Part shown: positions 8,183-16,442 of the stretch, piece by piece
Layout: every line of letters starts with the position of its first letter
Numbering within the stretch: position 1 is the first letter of the stretch
NCBI GenBank assembly: GCA_964421355.1
Contig: CAYQWX010000037.1
Span: 1 to 18,350, forward strand
Length of the DNA stretch: 18,350 bases
Source of the DNA: JALTDM01 sp964421355
Lineage (GTDB): Bacteria; Bacteroidota; Bacteroidia; Bacteroidales; JALTDM01
Reading direction: 5' to 3'
Made by a program: the position numbers and the translations under genes
Notes under the pieces: generated by a model
Database searches by the model: none
Told to the model about the DNA's origin: nothing
Seen by the model: only the letters and a program-made list of their open reading frames with translations

Positions 8183-8869
8183 TTATTCTTTATCCTCTTT
8201 TTTTATTGGTTTTAATACTTCGTCAATCATTCCGTATTCTTTTGCTTTTTCTGCAGTCATCCAAAAATCTCTATCTGCATCTCGTTCTATTTGTTTATAA
8301 GGTTTACTTGTATGCTTTGCAATAATTTCATAAAGTTCTTTTTTTAATGTAAGTATTTCTCTTGCAGTTATTTCTATATCCACTGCTTGTCCTTCTACTC
8401 CACCCATAGGTTGATGTATCATTATACGGGAATGGGGCAAAGCAGAACGTTTGCCCTTTGTGCCGGCACACAACAAAATAGCCGACATAGAAGCCGCAAG
8501 TCCTGTACATATAGTTGCTACATCAGATGATATATATTGCATTGTATCATAAATTCCCAAACCTGCATATACCGATCCACCAGGAGAATTTAAATACATT
8601 TGTATATCCCTGCCACTATCGTTTGATTCTAAAAACAACAATTGTGCTTGTATCACATTTGATACATAATCATCAATAGGCACACCCAAAAATATTATTC
8701 TATCCATCATCAAACGGGAAAACACATCCATAGTAGCAATATTTAATGACCTTTCTTCTATAATCATTGGTGAAATATAACTATTTACAAAACTTGCATA
8801 TTTATCCAATGTAGTTCCACTTACTCCTAAATGTTTTGTTGCATACTTGTAAAATTCATTTTTTTTCAT
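8183..8869 (-). CDS. clpP: ATP-dependent Clp protease proteolytic subunit ClpP
   Basis: This 228-residue serine protease subunit forms the tetradecameric chamber that degrades proteins unfolded by ClpX. The catalytic triad is at S127 (GLAASMSA), H152 (RIMIHQP) and D201 (ERDADRDFW), and the spacings of 25 and 49 residues match E. coli ClpP. The glycine-rich SPGGSVYAG segment (95-103) is present. The N-terminus is about 15 residues longer than E. coli ClpP; the segment around IIEERSLNIATMDVFSRLM is the usual Bacteroidota form. The residues around the serine differ from the textbook GQAASMGA, but the nucleophile context is kept. It is followed 11 bases later by clpX and preceded by the trigger-factor terminator, so the pair probably has its own promoter in 8870-8935. 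I could not fix that promoter. Confidence 0.97.
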   Translation of the reverse strand: MKKNEFYKYATKHLGVSGTTLDKYASFVNSYISPMIIEERSLNIATMDVFSRLMMDRIIFLGVPIDDYVSNVIQAQLLFLESNDSGRDIQMYLNSPGGSVYAGLGIYDTMQYISSDVATICTGLAASMSAILLCAGTKGKRSALPHSRIMIHQPMGGVEGQAVDIEITAREILTLKKELYEIIAKHTSKPYKQIERDADRDFWMTAEKAKEYGMIDEVLKPIKKEDKE

Positions 8870-8939
8870 AAGGCAAAAATTTTTATTTTTTATAAAGTGT
8901 AAAAATACAATATTTTCTAAAACGATTTATCATAAAAAA

Positions 8940-8970
8940 AGAACCTGCCAATTTTTTTATGACAGGTTCT
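8940..8970 (-). terminator. Rho-independent terminator downstream of tig
   Basis: An 8-bp perfect stem, AGAACCTG (8940-8947) with CAGGTTCT (8963-8970), flanks a 15-base loop. On the minus strand the stem is followed by a run of Ts, so it should end the tig transcript 31 bases after its stop codon and separate tig from clpPX. Confidence 0.85.
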
Positions 8971-9000
8971 AAAAAATTAAAAATATTATAATATGTATTA

Positions 9001-10353
9001 TTATTGCTTTTGACCTCTTATCTTTTCATTATACAACTTTTCCAATTCTATAAAAGAAATTTGTTGTTCTTTATATTTACCCATTTCTATCAACTTATCT
9101 GCAACCTTACCCCACGCAACAGTAGCAAATATTTGAGTATATAAATTTTCATCTTTATATAAAGATTCCTCTACTTGTTGAAGTATTTCCTCATTCCCTT
9201 CAAATTGTGTAATCCCATATTGGACTAAATAACCTTTTGCATATTCTGTATAAATATTATCAATGTCTTCTTCAGTTATTTCTATATTCATTTTTTTCAA
9301 AAACATATCCAAAACAATATCCAACTTTAAGGACTTAACGGTAGCATCCCAATATTTTTCTACATCTTCCTGCTTATTTCCTCTTTCTATTAAATAGTGT
9401 TTCAGAAACTCTTTTGGCAATTCAAATTGTATTTTTTCTAAAAGATAATCTTCCAACTCCTTCCTGTACAATTCCTTTGCATATCTTTGCCCTTCATTTT
9501 CCAACTCTTCTCGTATTCTATTTTTAAATTCCTCTTCAGTAATTTCTTCACCATATAGTTTTTCAAACAATTCTTTACCTATTTCAGCTTCTTTAAATTC
9601 CTTAAAAGAAGTTACGGTAAATTTGAAATTATCGGAATTCAAATTTTTGTCTTTAAAAATATATTTTAAGTCGGCTTCGTTTATATCTTTTTTCACATCT
9701 ATGTTCATAGATTCCCCTTTCTTCAAACCTTCCAACTCTGTAGCTTTTTCCTTATCTACAAAACTACTTTGAATAAACGGAACATTTTCTATCTTTATTG
9801 GTTCAGAATTTTCAGGAGCACTTATTTCTTCCAATACACCATATACCACCGCTTTCGACGTTTCTCTTTCATCTACCTCTTTCCATCCACCATATTGTTG
9901 TGTATAAAGTTTTATTCTTTCTTCAACATCTTCGTCGGTAACTTCCACTTTATAATACGGTACATCTATTTCAGTATTTTCATAATCAAAATCTATTTGT
10001 GGTCTCAACAACACATCAAAATAGAATTCAAATTTATCAGGATTCTTAAAATCTGCAATAGTTTTATACTTATCGGAAGCAATAGGATTTAATACTACAT
10101 TTAAATCTTTCAAATAATCGTTTATTGCTGTTCCAACTTTTTTCTCTATCACATCTTGCAAAACAGCTTGACCAGCTTGTTTTTTTACAATACTTAGAGG
10201 GGCTTGACCAGGTCTAAATCCTGGAATATTACTTTGCCTTCTTATTTTTCTTAATTCTTTGTCATATTCTTCTTCATAATCTTTTGGCTCAAGTAATAAC
10301 TTAATAGTAGCCAACAATTCATTATCTTCGTGTTTAATTAAACTTATATCCAT
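9001..10353 (-). CDS. tig: Trigger factor, ribosome-associated chaperone
   Basis: This 450-residue protein is trigger factor, which docks at the ribosome exit tunnel and shields nascent chains. The ribosome-binding signature GFRPGQAP lies at residues 45-52 in the N-terminal domain. The middle (about 155-260) corresponds to the peptidyl-prolyl isomerase domain, though it is diverged and I see no sharp FKBP motif. The remainder is the charged, helical C-terminal substrate cradle. Length is slightly above the E. coli protein. Gene order tig-clpP-clpX on one strand is common in bacteria and supports the call. A TAAATTTG hexamer-like element on the minus strand at 10362-10369 lies almost at the start codon and would give a nearly leaderless mRNA, so I do not call it a promoter. 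Confidence 0.94.
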   Translation of the reverse strand: MDISLIKHEDNELLATIKLLLEPKDYEEEYDKELRKIRRQSNIPGFRPGQAPLSIVKKQAGQAVLQDVIEKKVGTAINDYLKDLNVVLNPIASDKYKTIADFKNPDKFEFYFDVLLRPQIDFDYENTEIDVPYYKVEVTDEDVEERIKLYTQQYGGWKEVDERETSKAVVYGVLEEISAPENSEPIKIENVPFIQSSFVDKEKATELEGLKKGESMNIDVKKDINEADLKYIFKDKNLNSDNFKFTVTSFKEFKEAEIGKELFEKLYGEEITEEEFKNRIREELENEGQRYAKELYRKELEDYLLEKIQFELPKEFLKHYLIERGNKQEDVEKYWDATVKSLKLDIVLDMFLKKMNIEITEEDIDNIYTEYAKGYLVQYGITQFEGNEEILQQVEESLYKDENLYTQIFATVAWGKVADKLIEMGKYKEQQISFIELEKLYNEKIRGQKQ

Positions 10354-10390
10354 ATCTTTTTCAAATTTAACATTTTTAATAATTAAAAAA

Positions 10391-10423
10391 CCGCTTCAAC
10401 TGCTATCATATTTGTTGAAGCGG
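10391..10423 (-). terminator. Rho-independent terminator after tRNA-Leu
   Basis: A 10-bp perfect stem, CCGCTTCAAC (10391-10400) with GTTGAAGCGG (10414-10423), has a 13-base loop. On the minus strand it is followed by TTTTTT, so it should end the tRNA transcript 11 bases after the tRNA 3' end and before tig starts. Confidence 0.88.
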
Positions 10424-10433
10424 ATAAATCCAG

Positions 10434-10515
10434 TGCGGATGAAGGGACTCGAACCCCCACGCCTTGCGGCACTAGATCCTAAGTCTAGCGCGTCTACCAA
10501 TTCCGCCACATCCGC
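10434..10515 (-). tRNA. tRNA-Leu, anticodon UAG
   Basis: On the minus strand the acceptor stem GCGGATG pairs with CATCCGC, followed by discriminator A. The anticodon stem CTAGA/TCTAG encloses the loop CTTAGGA, giving anticodon TAG (reads CUA and other CUN leucine codons). The long variable arm GCC-GCAA-GGC marks a class II tRNA, as expected for leucine. The T-loop TTCGAGT is standard; the T-stem GGGGG/CCCTT includes two G-U pairs. The 3' CCA is not encoded and must be added. Confidence 0.97.
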
Positions 10516-10526
10516 ATTTTTTTTTG

Positions 10527-10559
10527 CAAAAATACACACTTTTTTTGTTAGTTTGCAAA
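10527..10559 (-). promoter_or_regulatory. Predicted promoter of tRNA-Leu (Bacteroidota type)
   Basis: Read on the minus strand, TTTG (10556-10559) is followed after 21 bases by TATTTTTG (10527-10534), matching the Bacteroidota -33 TTTG / -7 TAnnTTTG pattern. Transcription would start a few bases before the mature tRNA 5' end at 10515. The element interleaves with the divergent promoter of the OmpA-like gene. Confidence 0.65.
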
Positions 10560-10575
10560 ATTAAGCATATTTTTG
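10544..10575 (+). promoter_or_regulatory. Predicted promoter of the discoidin/propeller/OmpA gene
   Basis: TTTG (10544-10547) is followed after 20 bases by TATTTTTG (10568-10575), a good match to the Bacteroidota -33/-7 consensus. The start codon is at 10596, giving a short leader of about 15 bases. The -33 box of the divergent tRNA promoter lies inside this element. Confidence 0.65.
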
Positions 10576-10595
10576 CTAAAAAATTTAAAGACAAT

Positions 10596-12713
10596 ATGAA
10601 CATAAAATATCTTGTAAGTAGCGTATTATTATCATTTTTAAGCATTTATTCCTTTTCTCAGAATGTTGTTAATCAAACAAAGGATACCACAACTAAAGTA
10701 AATTGGAAAGCAGGCGTTACATATATTAAAGATACAGCCGAACAATGCTCTACACAATGGGCTTCAAAAGTATTGGATTTTTCATCCCAATATAGTAAAT
10801 ATAAGCGTTCTGCAAAAATGGCATTAGGTTGGCCTAATGCAATGTTTCCCGGTGGAGAATCAGATGCCGCCTGGTCAGTAAAAGCAAAAAACGGACAAGA
10901 AGATACTAAGCCCGGATTTATAAAAGTTGGCTTTGAAAAACCCATGAAAATAAGACAAGTAGTAGTATGTGAAAATAATGCTCCCGGTGCAATTACAGAA
11001 GTAATAATATATGGCACAAAAAAAGGAGAAGAAGAAACAGTATATAAAGCACAACCTAAAGCATTACAACAAAAAACAAGGGTTTTAAACATATTTCTAC
11101 CCGAAATATCTAAGTTTTATGTGAGTGCAGTAAAAGTAAAATTAGATCAGGTAAAAGTTCCCGGCTGGAATCAAATAGATGCAATAGGAATATCTGATTG
11201 TCAGCGAGATACTGTAAAAGTAAAAATAAATCTTGTTCCCAAGCTAGTATTCTCTAACAAACCTGAAAACTTAGGACCAAATATTAATTCCATTTATGAC
11301 GAAGTAGCCCCTTTCATATCACCAGATGGAAAAACTTTATATTTTGTAAGGAAAAAACATCCTGAAAACATAGGAGGATTTAATGATGAAGATGATATCT
11401 GGTATAGCACATTGGTTGATAGCCAATGGACAAAAGCACAAAACATAGGTTATCCTTTAAATAATAAATATAGCAACTTTGTTCAATCAGTAACACCTGA
11501 CGGCAACGCTCTTTTATTAGGTAATGTATATAATAAAGACGGAAGTATGTCAGCAGGTGTATCTATATCTTACAGAACAGTAAACGGTTGGTCATTCCCA
11601 CAAAAACAAATTATTGATAATTTTTACAACAAAAGCCCTTATGCAAATTATTTCCTTTCTAACGATGGTAGAGTTTTATTTATGGCAATAGAAAGAAAAG
11701 ATAGTTATGGAGGATTGGACTTATATGTAAGCTTTTTGAAATCAGAAAATCATTGGAGTGAACCTAAAAATTTAGGACCTGTCGTAAACACTATCATGAA
11801 TGATTACAGCCCGTTTTTAGCTGCAGATGGAGTTACCTTATATTATTCAACGGAAGGGTACCCCGGATATGGCAAAGCAGATATATTTGTAACAAAACGC
11901 TTAGATGATACATGGACAAATTGGACTCTTCCCCAAAATTTAGGACCAGTATTAAATAGCGAAAAAGCAGATGCTAAATACAATATACCGGCTTCGGGAA
12001 AATATGCATATTTTTCTTCTGAAAAAAATTCTATAGGAGGTAGTGATATTTTTAGAATTAAATTACCAGAAAAAGCAAAACCAAAACCTGTTGTCTTAAT
12101 ATCCGGTAGAGTACTGAATGACAGAACAAATGAACCTGTTGCCGCTAAAATCTATGTAGAAGAATTGCCATCAGGAAAAGAAGTAGCAATAGCAAGAACC
12201 GATCCCAAGACAGGTAAATTCAAAATAGTACTTCCGGCAGGGAAAAAGTATGGGTTTAGAGCTGTAGCAAAAGGATTTTTTGATATGAACAAAAATATAG
12301 ACCTTACAGATGTAAAAGAATACACAGAAATAGAAGACGAAATGATGCGTATAGGACCTGTAGAAGTTGGACAAGTAGTAAGATTAAATAATATATTCTT
12401 TGAATTTGGTAAAGCAGTATTAAAACCCGAATCATTCCCGGAATTAGATAGAACTGTGAAATTCTTAAAAAACAATCCTACCCTTATGATAGAAATAGCA
12501 GGACACACAGATAATGTTGGAAGTGCCACATACAACCAAAAATTATCACAGGCAAGAGCACAAGCAGTTGCAGACTATTTAATACAACATGGAATAGATG
12601 CAAAACGCTTAGTGGTAAAAGGATATGGAGAAAGTCGCCCAATCGCATTTAACAATACGGAAGAAGGTAGAGCTATGAATCGCCGTGTAGAATTCAAGGT
12701 ATTGAAAAAATAA
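10596..12713 (+). CDS. Exported discoidin-like / PD40 beta-propeller / CNA-like / OmpA-domain protein
   Basis: This 705-residue envelope protein begins with a signal peptide (cleavage likely before Q22, SFS|QN) and no lipobox cysteine. Residues about 55-201 resemble a discoidin (F5/8 type C-like) galactose-binding fold (WASKVLDFSSQYS, ESDAAWSV, FIKVGFEKPMKIRQVVV). Five PD40-type blades follow, with motifs near 241 (ISPDGKTLYF), 299, 354, 408 and 464. A carboxypeptidase-regulatory or CNA-like domain lies at about 502-585 (ISGRVLNDRTNEPVAAKIYVEE). The C-terminal OmpA domain (about 596-705) keeps the peptidoglycan-binding D639 and R654 (GHTDNVGS...SQARAQ). The propeller-CRD-OmpA order recalls PorE of the T9SS, which has TPRs in front instead. 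It probably tethers the outer membrane or a surface complex to peptidoglycan. The ATG at 10596 is chosen over an upstream TTG, which gives no sensible leader. A strong terminator follows. Confidence 0.88.
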   Translation: MNIKYLVSSVLLSFLSIYSFSQNVVNQTKDTTTKVNWKAGVTYIKDTAEQCSTQWASKVLDFSSQYSKYKRSAKMALGWPNAMFPGGESDAAWSVKAKNGQEDTKPGFIKVGFEKPMKIRQVVVCENNAPGAITEVIIYGTKKGEEETVYKAQPKALQQKTRVLNIFLPEISKFYVSAVKVKLDQVKVPGWNQIDAIGISDCQRDTVKVKINLVPKLVFSNKPENLGPNINSIYDEVAPFISPDGKTLYFVRKKHPENIGGFNDEDDIWYSTLVDSQWTKAQNIGYPLNNKYSNFVQSVTPDGNALLLGNVYNKDGSMSAGVSISYRTVNGWSFPQKQIIDNFYNKSPYANYFLSNDGRVLFMAIERKDSYGGLDLYVSFLKSENHWSEPKNLGPVVNTIMNDYSPFLAADGVTLYYSTEGYPGYGKADIFVTKRLDDTWTNWTLPQNLGPVLNSEKADAKYNIPASGKYAYFSSEKNSIGGSDIFRIKLPEKAKPKPVVLISGRVLNDRTNEPVAAKIYVEELPSGKEVAIARTDPKTGKFKIVLPAGKKYGFRAVAKGFFDMNKNIDLTDVKEYTEIEDEMMRIGPVEVGQVVRLNNIFFEFGKAVLKPESFPELDRTVKFLKNNPTLMIEIAGHTDNVGSATYNQKLSQARAQAVADYLIQHGIDAKRLVVKGYGESRPIAFNNTEEGRAMNRRVEFKVLKK

Positions 12714-12732
12714 CTCAACAAAGTTATTACAT

Positions 12733-12762
12733 AAAGAAGAGGCTTTACCGCCTCTTTTTTTA
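12733..12762 (+). terminator. Rho-independent terminator after the OmpA-domain gene
   Basis: The stem AAGAGGC (12737-12743) with GCCTCTT (12750-12756) has a 6-base loop and extends to about 11 bp with flanking A-T and one G-T pair. It runs into a T tract. It lies 20 bases after the stop at 12713. A lone -7-like TATTTTTG at 12761-12768 follows immediately and might serve the next gene, but no -33 partner is seen. Confidence 0.88.
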
Positions 12763-12806
12763 TTTTTGGCATAAAAATAGATGTAATAAAAATTAAATTA
12801 ACATAC

Positions 12807-13631
12807 ATGAAAATTATAAAATTAGATTTTATTCTATTTTTCCTATTAACCATTGCTTTTAATACAACAAAAGCACAAAGCACATATACAAAAAAATTGC
12901 CATTCCAAAATGGAGAAGAGGTAAGATATATAGTATCATACAACTGGGGATTTATCTGGATAGATGTAGGAGAAGCTAAATTTAAAGTAAGAGAAAAAAA
13001 AATAAAAAATAAACCGTTTATCATATTGGAATCATGGGGAACCACTTATAGTAGTTGGGACCATTTTTTCAAAGTAAGAGATTATTACAAAAGTATTGTA
13101 TATGCAAAAAATTTTCGCCCGGTATATTTTATTCGCGACATACAAGAAGGAGATATAAAATTCAAAATTACATATAAATTTATGCAAAAGAAAAATCTCG
13201 TATATGCCGAACGAAAAGGGAATACAGGTAATCATCATTTGGATACTATAAAAATAACAAACAATACTTATGATTTATTATCAATCATCTATTATGCACG
13301 AACATTAGACTACTCTAAATATAAAAAAGGAGATAAAATACCCGTAGATATAGTACTTGACAGAAAATTTGAAAGACTATATTATCGTTATATAGACAAA
13401 GAAACATTTTACAACAAAAAAGTCGGCAAATACAAAACAATAAAATTAAAAGTGGTAACCGTCCCCAGTGCTGCTTTCAAAGAAGGAGGAGAAACAATAA
13501 CATTATGGGTTACAGACGACAAAAATCATATTCCCGTATGGGCAGAATCTCCAATTACAGTAGGGGCAGTAAAAATACGCCTTGCAGAATACAAAAACCT
13601 GAAATATCCGTTAATCTCTAAAATTAAATAA
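12807..13631 (+). CDS. DUF3108 domain-containing exported protein
   Basis: This 274-residue protein has a signal peptide (cleavage near A23|Q24, TKAQ). The mature part fits DUF3108: FQNGEEVRYIVSYNWGFIWIDVGEAKFKV at the start, then a WDHFFKVRDYYKSIV segment, and a C-terminal GETITLWVTDDKNHIPVWAESPITVGAVKIRL. DUF3108 proteins are predicted periplasmic or outer-membrane-facing beta-rich proteins of unknown function, with a fold thought to bind lipid or lipoprotein-like ligands. The gene begins 93 bases after the previous stop, past a terminator, so it is probably a separate transcript. A lone -7-like element TATTTTTG lies at 12761-12768. It converges with the secreted nuclease gene, with only 11 bases between the stop codons and no terminator hairpin in the gap. 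Confidence 0.85.
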   Translation: MKIIKLDFILFFLLTIAFNTTKAQSTYTKKLPFQNGEEVRYIVSYNWGFIWIDVGEAKFKVREKKIKNKPFIILESWGTTYSSWDHFFKVRDYYKSIVYAKNFRPVYFIRDIQEGDIKFKITYKFMQKKNLVYAERKGNTGNHHLDTIKITNNTYDLLSIIYYARTLDYSKYKKGDKIPVDIVLDRKFERLYYRYIDKETFYNKKVGKYKTIKLKVVTVPSAAFKEGGETITLWVTDDKNHIPVWAESPITVGAVKIRLAEYKNLKYPLISKIK

Positions 13632-13642
13632 ATAAAAAGGTA

Positions 13643-14902
13643 TTAACGCACAATCATTACTTTTTTCACAATCTTCTTAGTATTATTTTCTAATTTTAGA
13701 AAATATAACCCTTCACTCAAATTATTTACACTTATTGAAAAATTTCTTTCTCCTTTGCCACTTAAAACTACTTTTCCCGTAATATCTAAAAGAATATAAG
13801 TAAAATTATCCTCACTTTCTACTTTTATTTCATTATACACCAAAGTAGATATTTTCACATTATTATCAACGGTAGTTTCTCTTACTCCCATTGCGGGTGT
13901 CTGATCTACCACAAGTTTCATAGTTACAGGTAAATGATCACTAATCTTGTAAAGTGCCTGTATCAAATAATCTGGATAAAGCGAATTAGTAGGAGCATCT
14001 GTAAGTGCAGAATTAAAATGATTGCCATCTTGCCCTATCACTTTAAATGAATTGGGAAGATATTGTATTTTATCAAGCCCATCTCTTATTTCTTCGGATA
14101 TAAGAATAAAATCAAATCTATCATCCAGACCACCTCCAGCAAAACAATCTGATGCATAATGAGTAGATTGGGAATGATACATTCTGTAGTAAGAATTATT
14201 ACTCCAATCACCCGGCATATTCACAGGATCATACACCCTATATTTCTCCACACTATAATTTACCATATTTTGGTAAGCCGCTTCACTACTTGAATATAAA
14301 TTAAAGTCTCCCATAATCAAGACATTACCATCAATATCATGATTTTTAATATAATTCATCATTGTTGCAGTCATCTGATCTCTGGTAGCCGCATCACTAC
14401 TATAACTCCCTGCTTTTAGGTGAGCAACAAAACAAGTAATCCAAGCGGTATCACCAGTTTGTAAATCCGGTGAATTGTAATACAAATAGTAAACATTTAT
14501 ATCCCTTAAACTCGTACTTATTGCTTCTTGTTTGTCAAGCGTAAACTTATCGGAGTTATAATACAACATATTTACAATATCACTACCCGACAAATTAGTC
14601 ATAGCCGCCTTCCTATAAAAAGTCCTCCCGTCTGAGTTCAACACATTAGTAAGCAAAAAAGTAGCTTTGTAATCATCATTTACCATTTCGTTTACTGAAA
14701 TTATATCTGGAGTAATATATGAAAATAAAGTTCGTAAATTTTCATTTTTTACATCAAGATTATTATTATTTTGATCGCAATAACTTGTATTATTACCATA
14801 ATTTAACAAATTATATTGCAACACCTTTATAGTATCTTGTGCATAATCAAAATAAACAAAAACCAATAACAACCAAGTTAATAATGCTTTTTTCACATTC
14901 AT
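13643..14902 (-). CDS. T9SS-secreted endonuclease/exonuclease/phosphatase family protein
   Basis: This 419-residue protein has a signal peptide (cleavage near A21|Q22), an endonuclease/exonuclease/phosphatase (EEP, DNase I-like) domain at about 25-330, and a type IX secretion sorting domain at about 346-419. Catalytic landmarks are N31 (LQYNLLNYG), E72 (SVNEM), H161 (AHLKAG), D199 and N201 (GDFN), D261 (DRFDFI), and D322-H323 (SDHLPV). The tail (GLYFLKLENNTKKIVKKVMIVR region) matches a type A sorting domain, so the enzyme should be exported through the outer membrane and anchored or released. It could cut extracellular DNA or act on phosphoesters; the domain alone does not decide. A separate promoter in the 82-base gap upstream is possible but not clear. 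Confidence 0.9.
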   Translation of the reverse strand: MNVKKALLTWLLLVFVYFDYAQDTIKVLQYNLLNYGNNTSYCDQNNNNLDVKNENLRTLFSYITPDIISVNEMVNDDYKATFLLTNVLNSDGRTFYRKAAMTNLSGSDIVNMLYYNSDKFTLDKQEAISTSLRDINVYYLYYNSPDLQTGDTAWITCFVAHLKAGSYSSDAATRDQMTATMMNYIKNHDIDGNVLIMGDFNLYSSSEAAYQNMVNYSVEKYRVYDPVNMPGDWSNNSYYRMYHSQSTHYASDCFAGGGLDDRFDFILISEEIRDGLDKIQYLPNSFKVIGQDGNHFNSALTDAPTNSLYPDYLIQALYKISDHLPVTMKLVVDQTPAMGVRETTVDNNVKISTLVYNEIKVESEDNFTYILLDITGKVVLSGKGERNFSISVNNLSEGLYFLKLENNTKKIVKKVMIVR

Positions 14903-14984
14903 AATATAATAATTTTATAAAAGGTAAATGTAGGTATTTTAGTAATACAAATATTATATTAACACTTACATTTTTTTAATATAC

Positions 14985-16421
14985 CTAATGAATTAAAGTA
15001 GCACCTTCATATTTTTTACAACCAATTCTTATATTAGTTCCCATTCTGATATTCATATTTCTGGTAGATTGAGGCCAAATAAATCCCCAAAAATTATCAG
15101 AAGCAACAAACATCTGAACAGGTCCAATTTTAAAAATTAATCCCAAACCAATATTCAAAAATGACCTATTCATAATGGTATAACTCATAGTAGCACCAAA
15201 CCAATTGGTCAATCTACTATTGGCAGATAAAGTAAGAGAAGGATGTAATACATAACGATAAAATTCAAAACGTGCTAATGCTCCAAAATTCAAAAACTCT
15301 TTCCATTGGTATGTTCCTCCTACATATATTTTAGGAGTAAGATATGAAGTATATGTATTTTTTTGATATTGAGGCTCAAAAATATGAATAACTGAATCTC
15401 TAAACTGATCGGCATTAGCATCATTTATAGAATCGTTTTCTTCTAAAAAAGGCCTCACATTATATCCGTCATACAAAAAATCTCCTTTTATTTTTAATGT
15501 TTGAGGATTGGTTTTCCATTTTATATAACCCAAATCTAATGCAGATGCATACAAAGTAATTTTATCATTTACTTTGTAAATAGCGCCCAAATCAACTCCC
15601 AATCCAAAATTATGATTATTAAAAATCATTTTTTTAGGATTAACATCATAGACAGTATCTTCATAAATTAACGAATCATTTTCGTAATCGTAATCGAATT
15701 TAGTTATTTCATAAAACGGTTGAGAAATGTTTACTTCCACATCTGAATGTATCAAATAAGAATAATCATCAGCATTCGTTTCCCAAGTAATATTAGAACT
15801 ACGAGAGTATATATTCATTTTACCAAAAAGCATTTTAGGACGAATACCTACAGTCCATTTATCATTTATTTTCCAAGAAAAACCAAGAGCATACTCTCTG
15901 TAATAAGTAAAATCAATCCCAAGTCCTGTAAAATCAATAGTATTACCTAAAAATTGTTTACCATTACCTTCCCACGCTAACACTAATAAATCTCTTGGCA
16001 TGCTATACTTAAAATCCACCTTATCAGTAACACCGAATGTCACATAATATTTATCATTTATTTTATAGCCACCATACAAATATGGCAAATGTGTTTCCAT
16101 AGTTATATAATTAACATGCCTTATATTTTTAAGCATAGTTTCTATGGAATTATTATCTATCAATATCATAGTGTCCCTACTATGCACCAAGTCTTTATAT
16201 GACCAATTATTATTACTATAATTAAAATGCATATTTGGCAGTACTTGACCTACAATTGGCAAAGCCAGCCCACCAAAATAAGCTTTACATTCATTTTGTA
16301 TAGCAGGATTAGATATTGTAGATTGTGGCAACCACTCTTGATAATATAATGATAAATCTTGCTGTGCATTTATTTTGGTAAAAAACAATAAAACCCCTAT
16401 AACAACTATTATTTTTTTCAT
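14985..16421 (-). CDS. DUF5723 family outer-membrane protein
   Basis: This 478-residue protein has a signal peptide (MKKIIVVIGVLLFFTKINA|QQ). The rest is rich in alternating, aromatic-bearing beta strands that fit an outer-membrane barrel. The opening LSLYYQEWLPQSTISNPAI, the repeated YKINDKYYVTFGVTDKV and FSWKINDKWTVGIRPKMLFG blocks, and ALDLGYIKWKTNP are typical of DUF5723, a Bacteroidota family related in style to PorV/PorP-like barrels. Its function is unknown. The gene starts 21 bases after the lipoprotein gene on the same strand, so the two are almost certainly co-transcribed and may work together at the outer membrane. The C-terminal GCKKYEGATLIH is unlike a classical barrel end, so the strand count is uncertain. 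Confidence 0.8.
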   Translation of the reverse strand: MKKIIVVIGVLLFFTKINAQQDLSLYYQEWLPQSTISNPAIQNECKAYFGGLALPIVGQVLPNMHFNYSNNNWSYKDLVHSRDTMILIDNNSIETMLKNIRHVNYITMETHLPYLYGGYKINDKYYVTFGVTDKVDFKYSMPRDLLVLAWEGNGKQFLGNTIDFTGLGIDFTYYREYALGFSWKINDKWTVGIRPKMLFGKMNIYSRSSNITWETNADDYSYLIHSDVEVNISQPFYEITKFDYDYENDSLIYEDTVYDVNPKKMIFNNHNFGLGVDLGAIYKVNDKITLYASALDLGYIKWKTNPQTLKIKGDFLYDGYNVRPFLEENDSINDANADQFRDSVIHIFEPQYQKNTYTSYLTPKIYVGGTYQWKEFLNFGALARFEFYRYVLHPSLTLSANSRLTNWFGATMSYTIMNRSFLNIGLGLIFKIGPVQMFVASDNFWGFIWPQSTRNMNIRMGTNIRIGCKKYEGATLIH

Positions 16422-16442
16422 ATCTCTAAAATCTTTTTACAA

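Noticed and set aside
10362..10369. TAAATTTG -7-like element just before tig
   Set aside because: No -33 partner, and it would leave a leader of only a few bases; AT-rich sequence produces such matches by chance.
10524..10595. Upstream TTG start for the OmpA-domain protein
   Set aside because: It would place the promoter inside the coding region and bury the signal peptide behind 24 basic residues; the ATG at 10596 gives a clean signal peptide.
12152..12535. Minus-strand ORFs opposite the OmpA domain, and similar ORFs opposite other genes
   Set aside because: They lie antisense to strongly conserved coding regions, lack recognisable domains and have low-complexity compositions typical of shadow frames.
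14931..14987. Inverted repeat TAGGTAT / ATACCTA between the nuclease and DUF5723 genes
   Set aside because: Seven AT-rich pairs with a 43-base loop overlapping the DUF5723 stop codon; too weak for a terminator or operator.
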